Positions 27,106-35,968 of a DNA stretch of 64,000 nt are shown one piece after another. The notes beneath the pieces are model-generated. The model ran no database searches and was not told the origin of the DNA. It was given only the letters and a program-made list of their open reading frames with translations. Location: assembly GCA_019307815.1 (NCBI GenBank), contig JAFDIV010000006.1:62001-126000 (forward strand), in the 5' to 3' direction. The stretch is from Deltaproteobacteria bacterium (GTDB lineage: Bacteria; Desulfobacterota; DSM-4660; Desulfatiglandales; Desulfatiglandaceae). The position numbers and the translations under genes were made by a program. Positions within the stretch are counted from its first letter, which is position 1; every line of letters begins with the position of its first letter.

Positions 27106-27665
27106 GGTTAACCCCCGTTGAAGGTTCAAAGTTCTGAGTTCAAAGTTCAAGGTTCAGCATTCTTGGAATGTCAAACTCCCAATGACAGATGTAAAGTGAA
27201 TACCAAATGCCTGATATCCAAAAAGTCAGTTCTAGGGACGTGGGTTCTGCCCCGCCTGCAGACAGGCTCGAAATGAGAATACGCAACTCTTTCTTTCATA
27301 GATCACCCCGAAACGCAACGCCTAGGCCGGAACTTTTTGATTATGTATACTATTAGTGCCTTTTCAAAAATTGTGATTTTTGGATAGAAGCATTCAGCCA
27401 TTAACCTTCAGCTTTGAGCAAAACGGACAAGGAACAACAGATTGGGCTGACTGCTGACCGCTGAGAGCTGATAGCTCCATCCAGAAATCCGCGATTTCTG
27501 GATGGATACTTATTAAGTATCTTAAATGCTGCGAGACTTTTTGTAAAGTGGGCAAAAGTCCATTTCTTTGAGGTGGGGGACCTAAATCATTCATATGCTA
27601 CTAGCAGGAAGCTGTGCTGGATCAGAAGGAGGCCTTGGTCAGAGTAGTCTGAGCTCGAACTGGGT
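27106..27665. other. Repeat-rich intergenic stretch without genes
   Basis: 560 bases with direct GTTCAAAGTTC-type repeats (27121-27160), scattered CTGA/CAGCTTTGA motifs and a perfect hairpin. No reading frame of more than 70 codons looks like a protein. Open reading frames on both strands here are spurious by composition. Confidence 0.6.
27477..27505. repeat. 13-bp perfect inverted repeat, CCATCCAGAAATC
   Basis: Perfect arms at 27477-27489 and 27493-27505 around a 3-base loop, immediately followed by the smaller palindrome ATACTTATTAAGTAT. No T-run follows on either strand, so it is not a typical terminator. It may be the end of a mobile unit or an RNA structure. Confidence 0.5.
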
Positions 27666-28121
27666 CTACCTCTTTCGTCTTTTTACCTCCCGGAGCAAGC
27701 GAAGATCCTCCTGATGGCGCGGTCCTTCCAGTCGGCTCTTTATCCGAATAAGGGTGTCAATATCCACCCAATTGGCCTGGACCTTGCCAAAGGGTGCTCT
27801 GATGCGCCTCTTCCAAGCGGTCTCGAATCGAGCCCCTTTAACTTTTTTCAGGATGTCTATTCTATTGGGGGCTACACCAAGCTGAAGAATTTCCTCTGGC
27901 CTATCCATCCCAAGTAGAAACGGGCTGCCAAATTCCTGCAGGGCTTGATTGGTCCGGGTTATGTTTTCTCTGCTAGGATCAATCCAGAGGTCCATATCCT
28001 TAGTATAGCGCGGCTTAACATGGTAGGTAAATGCAAGCCCTCCGATTATAAGGTACTTGGCCTTATGTTTTTCGAGCAGCTCCAGTATGTCTTCGAAATC
28101 TTGTGGTACGTTACTCGTCAT
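27666..28121 (-). CDS. Nucleotidyltransferase-like protein (type VII/MNT-like toxin-antitoxin component)
   Basis: 151 residues. KAKYLIIGGLAFTYHVKPRYTKDMDLWIDPS shows the GG-x(n)-D-x-D pattern of nucleotidyltransferase-fold proteins, with GVAPNRIDILKKVKG further along. Such MNT-domain proteins pair with small partners in toxin-antitoxin modules; a partner gene overlaps its start by 11 bases. Which member is toxic cannot be told from sequence. Confidence 0.75.
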   Translation of the reverse strand: MTSNVPQDFEDILELLEKHKAKYLIIGGLAFTYHVKPRYTKDMDLWIDPSRENITRTNQALQEFGSPFLLGMDRPEEILQLGVAPNRIDILKKVKGARFETAWKRRIRAPFGKVQANWVDIDTLIRIKSRLEGPRHQEDLRLLREVKRRKR

Positions 28122-28335
28122 TATGGGGACCTTTTTCTTTGTGCAGGGATCTCTCTATGGATACCCGTTTGATCTTGGCGAGATCGTCCCTAATAGACAT
28201 CAGGGCCGAGAGGCGGGCCTCAGGCCCTTGCCTTTGCCAGAATTCCAGATCCCATCGCTCCGCTTCCTCAAAATTTGCGGCAATATTTCCAACGATCCTC
28301 TTTCTTCGTTCTATTGCCCTTTCCCTGGTACCCAT
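28111..28335 (-). CDS. Small partner of the nucleotidyltransferase-like protein
   Basis: 74 residues, charged and helical (MGTRERAIERRKRIVGN, LEFWQRQGPEARLSALMSIRDDLAKIK). It is predicted to be the companion of the MNT-like gene that it overlaps by 11 bases. Family name not recognised. No gene lies between 28336 and 28621. Confidence 0.65.
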   Translation of the reverse strand: MGTRERAIERRKRIVGNIAANFEEAERWDLEFWQRQGPEARLSALMSIRDDLAKIKRVSIERSLHKEKGPHNDE

Positions 28336-28621
28336 AGTATTACCTCTATAGTTTCTCCTCAGCTTCCTTGCTCCCTCTGAGCAATAATTAATCCATCACC
28401 CCGCCCAGTTGATACAAACGCTTTCTTTGTGCTAAATCTTGGCCCCGTTGCCCCTCAGCCTACCTCTTCCCGGCTGCCTAGGACCCACGAGGAACACCAT
28501 GGCTTTTTCGGCAGATAACGCATCCTATATTCCTATGTAGAGGTCTCTATGTTTCATATTGAAAATTCTTCATACTATTGAAAAATAGTCGCGACCATTT
28601 TTCATTGCACTGAAAAGTTGT

Positions 28622-29110
28622 CTACAGCAATACGCTCCTTGCCCTTGAATAGACGGCCGTACTGATCCTGAAACCATGCTTCTGGACCAGCTCATCCAGG
28701 GTAGATATCGCCTGGCCACCTGTCAGCAAGCCCCCCTTGGCGGCCTTTATAAGTACGCCTATTGTTCCCACCACCCCGAATCCTTCTATCAGGGCGATTT
28801 TTCTAAGAAGCCGATCGTCGGATAAAACAAGGCTGACCCGTCTTCTCCTTGCCACGGTGAGGACGCAATTATCAGCAAGGCTCAGGGCATTAGCGAACAC
28901 CATAGGCTTCCTTACCGTCACTAAATGGCACTGTTCAGCTAGAAACGCTTGGAGTGTCCTCTCTTCGTCAGGAGGTATCCCTGGAGCAAGCAATTCTTTC
29001 TTCACGGCCAAAGGTACGTAAATCCTTCCTTTGAATAGGCGGGCCAGCAGGGGTAGTTGTTTAACCTTTGAGAGGAATATGAGCGGGGCAGCATCAGAAA
29101 CAATACTCAT
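28622..29110 (-). CDS. DUF3368/PIN-like nuclease toxin
   Basis: 162 residues. The start MSIVSDAAPLIFLSKVKQLPLLARLF and the later LADNCVLTVARRRR and LVLSDDRLLRKIAL place the acidic residues of a PIN-like RNase. The C-terminal half (GVVGTIGVLIKAAKGGLLTGGQAISTLDELVQKHGFRIS) is the DUF3368 pattern. It overlaps its antitoxin by 4 bases. Confidence 0.8.
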   Translation of the reverse strand: MSIVSDAAPLIFLSKVKQLPLLARLFKGRIYVPLAVKKELLAPGIPPDEERTLQAFLAEQCHLVTVRKPMVFANALSLADNCVLTVARRRRVSLVLSDDRLLRKIALIEGFGVVGTIGVLIKAAKGGLLTGGQAISTLDELVQKHGFRISTAVYSRARSVLL

Positions 29111-29403
29111 GGCCCAATATCCCGCTCCAACTCTGCAAGATCATAATTGAGCTCAAGGGATTCTTCGGAAAGGCGAAGCAACATATCCCTTAAGGAAATA
29201 CCCGCCATCTCTGCAGCCCGTGAAAGTGTCACCTCTCCCCTACGGTATGCATCAAGGGCCGTTTGCGACACAATCTCCCTTAGGCCCCTACGAATCATTT
29301 GCCGCAACAGGGTCCCTCGATCCAGTCCCAACTCGGCAGCAAGTTGATCTATTTTCCTTGCCTCCTCCTCTTCCACGCGAGCGGACAAAGTTACTGTGCT
29401 CAT
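29107..29403 (-). CDS. UPF0175 ribbon-helix-helix antitoxin
   Basis: 98 residues from the ATG of MSTVTLSARVEEEEARKIDQLA, 12 bases behind AAGGAGG; an ATG four codons further upstream is not supported. The sequence is RHH-like at its N-terminus, then UPF0175 (DALDAYRRGEVTLSRAAEMAGISLRDMLLRL). It probably neutralises the DUF3368/PIN-like toxin and represses the operon through the GTATACAA repeats. Confidence 0.8.
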   Translation of the reverse strand: MSTVTLSARVEEEEARKIDQLAAELGLDRGTLLRQMIRRGLREIVSQTALDAYRRGEVTLSRAAEMAGISLRDMLLRLSEESLELNYDLAELERDIGP

Positions 29404-29405
29404 TG

Positions 29406-29432
29406 TTGTATACACCTCCTTATTTTGTATAC
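29406..29432 (-). promoter_or_regulatory. Direct GTATACAA repeats, candidate antitoxin operator
   Basis: TTGTATAC occurs at 29406-29413 and again at 29425-29432, exactly 19 bases apart, between the -10 element and the antitoxin ATG. The arrangement is typical for cooperative binding by RHH antitoxins. Confidence 0.55.
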
Positions 29433-29459
29433 GATACTTCAGGCATAGCTTATTGTCAA
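29431..29459 (-). promoter_or_regulatory. Promoter of the UPF0175/DUF3368 module
   Basis: TTGACA (29459-29454) and TATCGT (29436-29431) are 17 bases apart on the minus strand. Confidence 0.65.
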
Positions 29460-29543
29460 GGGCTAATCAAGCACAGCAGACTGTGTAGCACAAATGAACT
29501 TCCCCGCCGCAAGCAGCGGAGTATCAATCGGAGACCATCTTAA

Positions 29544-29580
29544 CCGCCCCAAAGGGCGGATTTATCCGCCTGTGGCGGAT
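29544..29580. repeat. Two tandem GC-rich hairpins
   Basis: CCGCCC...GGGCGG (29544-29559) and ATCCGCC-TGT-GGCGGAT (29564-29580). They lie between divergent genes, so they are not terminators of either neighbour. Confidence 0.5.
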
Positions 29581-29634
29581 TAATCCCTAAAATGGTTCAG
29601 GGCCTAAGTCGCTTACTTTTTACAGCAAAATATC

Positions 29635-29663
29635 TTGACATTTGGCTGTAGAAGATGTAAAGG
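29635..29663 (+). promoter_or_regulatory. Candidate promoter of the porin gene
   Basis: TTGACA and a poor -10 (TAAAGG) 17 bases apart, about 190 bases before the porin ATG. Confidence 0.35.
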
Positions 29664-29852
29664 CATAAGGCGTTAGTACCGAAATAGGTTCCTGGATCTG
29701 GTTTGTTGGGGGGTTTGCCTATTTCGGGGCACGATAGTTTAAGGCGAAGGGGGGTGAAAGGGGAGACAAGAGGATATGGTTTAGAGTGGCTGTATTGGTA
29801 GGTGTTTTCATTTGAGTGTGAACCAAAAATTCTTTCTTTAGGAGGAAAGAGT

Positions 29853-30887
29853 ATGAAGAAACTCTTGATTGCGGTTTTTGCAGCGTTCATGGTGGTGGCA
29901 TTTGCAATACCGGCCATTGCCGGGACATGGAATTTTTATGGCAGCGCCAGGATGCAAACTTGGTCGACAAAACTGTCTGAGGAACAGACAGGCACAAGTT
30001 ATGATGACAGAGATACAACCTGGGATCTGCAGGGTAACTCCAGGATCGGGGCCAATGTAAAGGCCGGTGATATCAGCGGCAGGTTTGAATACGGTACCGG
30101 CATCAACCTCAGGCTCCTCTATGGGGTCTGGAATTTTGGCAGCGGATCCCTGCTAGTGGGCCAGACCTATACCCCTGTAAACTTTTTCTATTCCAACCAG
30201 GTCTATGGTAGCGACGCTAATATGCTCAATGTCGGTGGCGTGTATGGTGGCAGGAATCCTGCGATCCAGGTTTCCGTGCAGGGTTTCAAGCTGGCATTGG
30301 TGAAACCAAAGGTTGAAACGGTATTGGGTGCTGCAGATACCGACACCACGATCCCCAAGATCGAGGCAAGCTACAGCTTCAAGGCCGGCCCTGCTGCTAT
30401 TGCGCTCTGCGGCGGGTACAACACCTTCAAGCTGGTTGATGGCACTGATCATGAAGAATCCCTGGATTCCTATGTCCTGGCCCTGGGCCTCAGCTTTGCG
30501 GTTGGCCCTGGCTATGTTAAGGGCGATGTGTTTACAGGGAAGAACGTGGGCAATTACGGACTCTGGATCATAGGGTCCCACTCCGCAAGCGGCAGTATGA
30601 CCGATATCCAGGACGTCAAGACCGTTGGTGCCCTGGGCGTTGTCGGCTTTAAGGTAAACGACATGCTGACCCTTGAGGCCGGTTATGGTTACACCTCGGC
30701 TGATTCTGATGATTCAAGCCTTGAGGATGACAAGACCCAGGCCTACTATGTTCAGGCGGTGATCAGCCCGGCCAAGGGCGTGTACATTATACCTGAAATC
30801 GGCAAGTATGATTACAAAGATACTAACAAGGGCGTCGATGAGGGTACGGAGACCTACTTTGGCGCCAAGTGGCAGATCAACTTCTAG
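29853..30887 (+). CDS. Outer-membrane porin-like beta-barrel protein
   Basis: 344 residues from the ATG 5-6 bases behind GGAGGAAAG. A 22-residue signal peptide (MKKLLIAVFAAFMVVAFAIPAIAG) is followed by alternating hydrophobic/polar beta strands, acidic loops, and a C-terminal aromatic residue (QINF), the pattern of trimeric porins in Desulfobacterota. The insert around TADSDDSSLEDDK is an acidic surface loop. It probably forms a diffusion channel; solute preference is unknown. A good terminator follows. Confidence 0.85.
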   Translation: MKKLLIAVFAAFMVVAFAIPAIAGTWNFYGSARMQTWSTKLSEEQTGTSYDDRDTTWDLQGNSRIGANVKAGDISGRFEYGTGINLRLLYGVWNFGSGSLLVGQTYTPVNFFYSNQVYGSDANMLNVGGVYGGRNPAIQVSVQGFKLALVKPKVETVLGAADTDTTIPKIEASYSFKAGPAAIALCGGYNTFKLVDGTDHEESLDSYVLALGLSFAVGPGYVKGDVFTGKNVGNYGLWIIGSHSASGSMTDIQDVKTVGALGVVGFKVNDMLTLEAGYGYTSADSDDSSLEDDKTQAYYVQAVISPAKGVYIIPEIGKYDYKDTNKGVDEGTETYFGAKWQINF

Positions 30888-30922
30888 TTGCCCATAGCTA
30901 ATAGTTACGTGCCCTTTTGATT

Positions 30923-30962
30923 AACGGGCCCGGCAAGCCTTGCGCTTGACCGGGCCTGTTAT
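30923..30962 (+). terminator. Intrinsic terminator of the porin gene
   Basis: GGGCCCGGCAAGC/GCTTGACCGGGCCT hairpin starting 36 bases after the porin stop, followed by TTATTTCTT. Confidence 0.7.
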
Positions 30963-31050
30963 TTCTTCCCAGCCTTGACCTTATCCCCCCATGGTGTTAA
31001 TAGAATACATCCTGGTTTTAGAAATGGGTAAATATGAAAGAGGTCTTCAT

Positions 31051-32670
31051 ATGAACAAGAAAACCCATGGTCTCATACATTTTGCCAGTCTCTGCCTGGC
31101 CATCGTGTTGTTCTCTCCCCCTGCCGCCCTGGCTGCCAACAGGACTTTGGCCCTGTTCCCCCTTGCCGTTTACGCCAAAGGGCCAAAAGACTACCTGCGG
31201 CAAGGCATCAGGGCCATGTTGGTTTCGCGACTCTCTGGCGGTGATCTTGAAGTTGTGACAGATGAGAAGTTCAGGTCGTTACTCAAGGGCGAAGAGCAAA
31301 AGGGCAAGCTGAGCAGCCAGAGAATCAGGGAAATAGCCAAAGAAATCCAGGCGGATTATGCTGTATATGGAAGTGTCACGGCTATTGGTGCCGGATACAG
31401 CCTGGACTTGACCCTCCTGGACCTCACAAAGAGCCCCTTCCAAGAGCACCGCATATCCCGGGCCATGAATGAAGATCAATTTATTCCTGATATGGCAAAG
31501 GTGGCAGAACGGTTCAGGGCGATTATTGAAGGAAACACCATTTCCGCCCAACGCCAACCCCTCCCCCCTGGCCAAGCTGCCGCAACGCAGACAAGATCCG
31601 GGCCTTTTGGCAGGTTAGACCAGAGTGATGAGTATGCCCCTCAAACCGAGTCGGGATTGTTTAGGGAAACTCCCCACCGCAAGGGATTTGAACCTGCCGG
31701 GACAATACCTGTCCACATGTCTATCGTGTCATTTGATGCGGGCGACCTGAGCGGTGACGGGCTTACAAACCTGGTGGCCGTCAGCCGAACTGAAATGCGG
31801 ATCTATGAGGAGGCGGGCCAGACATATCGGACAAGAGACAGGCTCAAGGCAGCCATGGGCGAAGATTTCTTGAAAGTGAGCATTGGTGATGTTGACGGAA
31901 ATGGCAAGGCAGAGATCTATTTGGTTAGCTTCTATGGAGGAAGGGCAAAGACAACGGTTTTTGAATGGGATGGAAAATTCAGGAGACTTTTCCGCAAGGC
32001 AGGGCATTTACGTGTTTTGCGGGGCCTGAGGGCTGGCAAGCCCCTGTTGCTATATCAGGATTCGCGTGTTGACAAGCTGTTTTGGGGTAGGATATCTGTA
32101 ATGGATTATGCCGGAAAAAATAGCCTCCAAGTGGTTAGAAATTTACCCAAGCTGAAAGACGTCCGCTTTTACACGATAATGGCCTATGATGTAAATAAGG
32201 ACGGCAGCCCTGAGTTTATTGGGCTCGGCGACTCCGATGTACTCACTCTGTGGAACAGCAGCGGAAAGATAATGTGGTCAGACAGTGGAAGAAGTATCGG
32301 GGGCACAAATAATGCTATCCGTGTTGGTAATCTCGCCATAGATGAATCTAATCTGTGGGCCTATGTTAACAGCCGAATAGTCAGAGCAGATATCAATGAC
32401 GATGGTAGAGACGAGTTGATCGCGGTCAAGAATATCCCTTCGATCGAACATATGGAGACTTTGAATGTTTATACCAAATCTCGGCTTATTGCTTATAGCT
32501 TTGAAGGGGCCGCCTTGAAAAGGGGATGGGATACGAGGCAAATACCATACTGCGTGACAGACATACAGGTGAGGGGGAAGACCCTTTTTGTCGCCGGCCA
32601 AAAAGGCAGGCTTAGTAAAGTGGGCAAGGGCTATAGCCGCATAATGTGGTTTGATTTGGGCACGCAATAA
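31051..32670 (+). CDS. Exported VCBS/FG-GAP-repeat protein with a TolB/CsgG-like N-terminus
   Basis: 539 residues from the ATG behind AGAGG. A signal peptide ends near ALAANRT. Residues 30-170 look like the small periplasmic domain found in TolB/CsgG/FlgO proteins (LALFPLAVYAKG, IQADYAVYGSVTAIG). Residues 230-539 carry FG-GAP/VCBS-type repeats with calcium-like DxDGNGxAE motifs (DVDGNGKAEIYLV, DVNKDGSPEFIGLG, DINDDGRDELIAVK). It probably folds as a beta-propeller in the periplasm or at the cell surface, next to a porin gene; function unknown. Confidence 0.8.
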   Translation: MNKKTHGLIHFASLCLAIVLFSPPAALAANRTLALFPLAVYAKGPKDYLRQGIRAMLVSRLSGGDLEVVTDEKFRSLLKGEEQKGKLSSQRIREIAKEIQADYAVYGSVTAIGAGYSLDLTLLDLTKSPFQEHRISRAMNEDQFIPDMAKVAERFRAIIEGNTISAQRQPLPPGQAAATQTRSGPFGRLDQSDEYAPQTESGLFRETPHRKGFEPAGTIPVHMSIVSFDAGDLSGDGLTNLVAVSRTEMRIYEEAGQTYRTRDRLKAAMGEDFLKVSIGDVDGNGKAEIYLVSFYGGRAKTTVFEWDGKFRRLFRKAGHLRVLRGLRAGKPLLLYQDSRVDKLFWGRISVMDYAGKNSLQVVRNLPKLKDVRFYTIMAYDVNKDGSPEFIGLGDSDVLTLWNSSGKIMWSDSGRSIGGTNNAIRVGNLAIDESNLWAYVNSRIVRADINDDGRDELIAVKNIPSIEHMETLNVYTKSRLIAYSFEGAALKRGWDTRQIPYCVTDIQVRGKTLFVAGQKGRLSKVGKGYSRIMWFDLGTQ

Positions 32671-32971
32671 ATGGGGTTAAAAGTGAAAGGTTAGAGGGGA
32701 AACGTTCAAGGCGAAAGGAAGCTAACGGCAATGTCCAATGCCAAAATCCAAATTTCAAATGAATGTCAAATTTCAGGTGGTAAAAAATAGAAGACACTAG
32801 TATTGGCAGTTATCAGGGCAAAGTAAAATCAGATAGATTCGGACCGAAATATTTTTGGCATTAAGGCATTTGGCATTGATTTGACATTGGTCATTTGACA
32901 TTTGGCATTTTGTGAGGGCAAGTGTCAAAGGAAAATGGCCTACCGTGAACTAACCTTTAGGATAGCCAAGA
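32671..32971. repeat. Inverted array of TTTGGCATT/TTTGACATT units, no gene
   Basis: Between 32728 and 32925 the left half repeats AATGTC/AATGCCAAA units and the right half repeats TTGGCATT and TTTGACATT units in the opposite sense. The arms are imperfect. The style resembles the repeats that flank the four-helix-bundle gene near 24.2-24.6 kb, but nothing lies inside, so it may be an empty or eroded copy. Confidence 0.5.
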
Positions 32972-34009
32972 ATGACCACTAAGTTTAAGCGCGGTTTTGC
33001 AAGCGATAACAACTCCGGTGTCCATCCCAAGATCATGCAGGCCATCCTAAGGGCCAACGAAGGGCATGTGGTGGCCTACGGGGATGACCCTTATACAGAA
33101 TCGGCTGTAGCAAAATTCAAGGAAATATTCGGCCCTGAGACCCAGGTCTATTTGGTGTACAATGGAACCGGCGCGAATGTGCTGGGTCTCCAGGCCATGA
33201 CCGAGCCCTTTAATGCCATCATATGCGCAGAGACCGCCCATATCAATGTGGATGAATGTGGCGCACCGGAAAAGTTCACCGGCTGCAAGCTTCTTACTCT
33301 TCCCAGCCAAGATGGCAAAATTAGGGTGGAACAGATAAGGCCCCTTCTCCATGCCAGGGGAAACGAGCACCATGCCCAACCAAGGGTCATCTCCATTACC
33401 CAGGCCACGGAACTGGGTACTGTTTATGGGCCTGATGAAATAGAGGCCATCACCCGGTTTGCACATGACAATGGCATGCTGGTCCATATGGACGGTGCAC
33501 GCATCTCTAATGCCGCTGCTTTCTTGGGGACCGGCCTCCGAGAAATAACGCGGGATGTGGGTGTGGACGTACTGTCTTTTGGCGGCACAAAGAATGGCAT
33601 GATGTTTGGCGAGGCTGTACTGATTTTTGCCCCTGAGCTGGCCAAAAATTTCAAATATATCCGGAAGCAGGGAACCCAGCTCGCCTCCAAGATGCGGTTC
33701 ATAGCGGTGCAGTTTGAGACATTGCTGAGCGAGGAGCTGTGGCTGAAAAACGCCCAACATGCCAACCGCATGGCCCGACTGCTTGCAGAAAAGGTGAAGG
33801 ATATCCCAGGAGTAGAGATAACCCAGAGCGTGGATATAAACGCCCTGTTCGTAAAGTTGCCCAAGGACATCATCCCAAGGCTTCAGAGCGAGTCTTTTTT
33901 CTATGTTTGGGATGAGCAGGAATCAATTGTCAGATGGATGACATCCTTTGATACAACCGAAGAAGACATTGAGGCCTTCTCGGATCTCCTCAAAAGACAC
34001 TTACAATAG
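32972..34009 (+). CDS. ltaE: Low-specificity L-threonine aldolase
   Basis: 345 residues of the PLP-dependent beta-eliminating lyase family. The PLP-binding Lys lies in LSFGGTKNGMMFG; FASDNNSGVHPKIM, TGANVLGLQAM and MDGARISNAAAFLG are other family blocks. It cleaves threonine or allo-threonine to glycine and acetaldehyde. Start at the ATG of MTTKFKRGF. The gene converges with the aldehyde oxidoreductase operon. Confidence 0.9.
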   Translation: MTTKFKRGFASDNNSGVHPKIMQAILRANEGHVVAYGDDPYTESAVAKFKEIFGPETQVYLVYNGTGANVLGLQAMTEPFNAIICAETAHINVDECGAPEKFTGCKLLTLPSQDGKIRVEQIRPLLHARGNEHHAQPRVISITQATELGTVYGPDEIEAITRFAHDNGMLVHMDGARISNAAAFLGTGLREITRDVGVDVLSFGGTKNGMMFGEAVLIFAPELAKNFKYIRKQGTQLASKMRFIAVQFETLLSEELWLKNAQHANRMARLLAEKVKDIPGVEITQSVDINALFVKLPKDIIPRLQSESFFYVWDEQESIVRWMTSFDTTEEDIEAFSDLLKRHLQ

Positions 34010-34086
34010 CTTCTACATCCGAACCCGTCTCGCGATAGGGGGGTAGGTAATCAGGAGTCTATAACGTTTCAAAAAGACTGGATTCC

Positions 34087-34135
34087 CGCCTGCCTGCCAC
34101 CTCGCCCGCCTATGATTTGTGGCGGGCAGGCAGGC
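34087..34135. repeat. GC-rich inverted repeat between convergent genes
   Basis: GCCTGCCTGCC... pairs with GGCGGGCAGGCAGGC across an internal loop. It could serve as a bidirectional terminator, or be a REP-like element. A relative with similar composition occurs at 36931-36969. Confidence 0.5.
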
Positions 34136-34150
34136 TTGAGTGGATGCGAT

Positions 34151-35968
34151 TCATCTTTTCCTCTGGGGGATGCCCCTTTCGTCCCACCCTTTTAACTTGT
34201 AGTACTCCTTTACCATTTGCTGGATGGGGACGACGTGACCCTTGGATGGTCCTTCTTTTAAGGGCTCATGGACAAAGCGGTGGGGCAGGGTATCTTGGCT
34301 GGGGTCAATACCAAAGTCAATGTTTATGAGCCGCTCCTTTTCAATAACGTTGTTCAGGGCATCATTGACCCGCTCAGGGGTGAAACGGAGGCCCGTGCCA
34401 GCAGTCAAGAGCTGTGAGGCGAACTCTGGGTTCATCAGGTCCATACTGAGTCCTATATTCTTGCACATGGTCATGCAATCGGTAAGCAAGGCCAGACGCT
34501 CGGTATATTCCACTAACACGGCCTTTCCTTTTACAGCGAGCCTGTCCGCAATCTCTCGAATACCCCAGCGCCTCTCGGCCTCATCAAATCGTTGGGTCAG
34601 CTCAAAAAAGGGCTCTGCACGCAAATGGTCGCCACCCCGGGAGGCAATGGCATAGGTGAGGCCAAATGCCTTTATGCCACGTGGGTCGCCACAGATCATG
34701 TCCAGTCCTTTGATGTGGAAGGCATACTTTTCTGTGCCCTTTCCAAAACGTTGAGCCAGGCTGCGGGTCCCCTCTGCAAATGCATCACCAATACCCCTGC
34801 GATGGACGATCATATCCAGGAGCTTTTCGATGGCCTTCTTATTTCCCCATCTCAGGTCAAGTCCATCAAAGTCCTCTTTGGAAAGCAGGCCACGTTGAAT
34901 ACATTCCATTGCCCAGCCCATGGTCTCACCAGAGCTAAGGGAATCCACGCCCATACGATTAAGATAGGAGGTAATCTTAAGGGCGAATTTCAGGTCTTTA
35001 TTGCCCAGGCGAGAGGTATAACTACAAAGGGTCTCAAATTCTGGCCCTTCACCCTCTGCCTCTTTGGTAATAAAATACCTGGAGCAATGTATATTGCAGT
35101 TAAAACATGATTTGTTTTTGACCCTGTATTTCTTGGCCAGGGTTTCCCCACTTATTTTATCCACATAATCACATATCCCTTTTTGAAAGTGGTTGGTTGG
35201 AAGGATTCCAATGTTGTTGAGTGCTGTAATCAACTGGGTGGACCCCAGTGCGTTCCGTTTGTCATATTCCGGGTGTTCCAAGATTCGTTGGTCAAGTTGA
35301 TTACATAACTCGGCATATTTAAGGGTATCAGCCACCCGGAGTCGGCCCTTGCCCCGCACGGCAATGGCCTTCAGGTTTTTTGAGCCAAACAAACATCCCA
35401 TGCCAGTGCGGCCAAACATTCGAGAATTGTTACATGCCACAGTGGCAAACTTGACCAGGTTTTCGCCCGCAGGCCCTATGGCGGCCACCTGAACTGCGAT
35501 GTCTCCCAGTTCTTTGCGAATAGCGGCCGTGGTCTGCCAGATGTCCTTTCCCCACAGATGGCTGGCATTCCTGATCTCTACGTTATCATTGGTTATAAGG
35601 AGGTAACAGGGTTTGTCAGCCCGACTGGTGATGATCACCTGATCATAGCCTGCCAGCTTGAGTTCGGGGCCGAAATACCCTCCTGCTGCCGAATCCCCTA
35701 GTATTCCCGTAAGGGGCGATTTGCCCGAAATGGTGGTGTAGGCTGAGGAGGAGAGGAGTGTGCTGGTCAATGGCCCTACGGCCAAAAGGAGCATGTTTTC
35801 CGGAGAAAGGGGGTCTACGTGGCGGTCCAGCTCTTCATACATTCTCATGGAATTTAGACCTCTTCCTCCAATTACCTTCAGCATGTACTGAGGGTCTGTC
35901 TTTTCGCGCACAATCCGACCCGATTCCAAATCGACACGTAGGATATGACCACTGTATCCATAAAGCAT
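34151..35968 (-). CDS. Aldehyde:ferredoxin oxidoreductase family protein
   Basis: 605 residues, full length for the tungsten/molybdopterin AOR family. Beginning GYSGHILRVDLESGRI, then VIGGRGLNSMRM; the [4Fe-4S] ligands lie in CFNCNIHCSRYF and in DCMTMC near residue 500. It oxidises aldehydes to carboxylic acids, or reduces acids, with ferredoxin. Substrate not known. It is the last gene of a three-gene operon with a polyferredoxin and a TIGR04076 protein. Confidence 0.93.
   Translation of the reverse strand: MLYGYSGHILRVDLESGRIVREKTDPQYMLKVIGGRGLNSMRMYEELDRHVDPLSPENMLLLAVGPLTSTLLSSSAYTTISGKSPLTGILGDSAAGGYFGPELKLAGYDQVIITSRADKPCYLLITNDNVEIRNASHLWGKDIWQTTAAIRKELGDIAVQVAAIGPAGENLVKFATVACNNSRMFGRTGMGCLFGSKNLKAIAVRGKGRLRVADTLKYAELCNQLDQRILEHPEYDKRNALGSTQLITALNNIGILPTNHFQKGICDYVDKISGETLAKKYRVKNKSCFNCNIHCSRYFITKEAEGEGPEFETLCSYTSRLGNKDLKFALKITSYLNRMGVDSLSSGETMGWAMECIQRGLLSKEDFDGLDLRWGNKKAIEKLLDMIVHRRGIGDAFAEGTRSLAQRFGKGTEKYAFHIKGLDMICGDPRGIKAFGLTYAIASRGGDHLRAEPFFELTQRFDEAERRWGIREIADRLAVKGKAVLVEYTERLALLTDCMTMCKNIGLSMDLMNPEFASQLLTAGTGLRFTPERVNDALNNVIEKERLINIDFGIDPSQDTLPHRFVHEPLKEGPSKGHVVPIQQMVKEYYKLKGWDERGIPQRKR

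Larger units (their letters stand above)
29404..29852. other. Divergent intergenic region with stacked hairpins and promoters
   Basis: About 450 bases between the toxin-antitoxin module and the porin. It contains the module promoter, two adjacent hairpins (29544-29559 and 29564-29580) and a weak forward promoter (TTGACA 29635-29640, TAAAGG 29658-29663). A CCGCCGCAAGCAGCGG block near 29500 looks like a fragment of a common MITE-type repeat. No gene is visible. Confidence 0.5.

Noticed and set aside
27394..27594. Short reverse frame in the serA upstream gap
   Set aside because: It covers a hairpin and repeats and has no protein-like features.
33047..33760. Long reverse frame opposite threonine aldolase
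   Set aside because: Shadow of the forward gene; no motifs.
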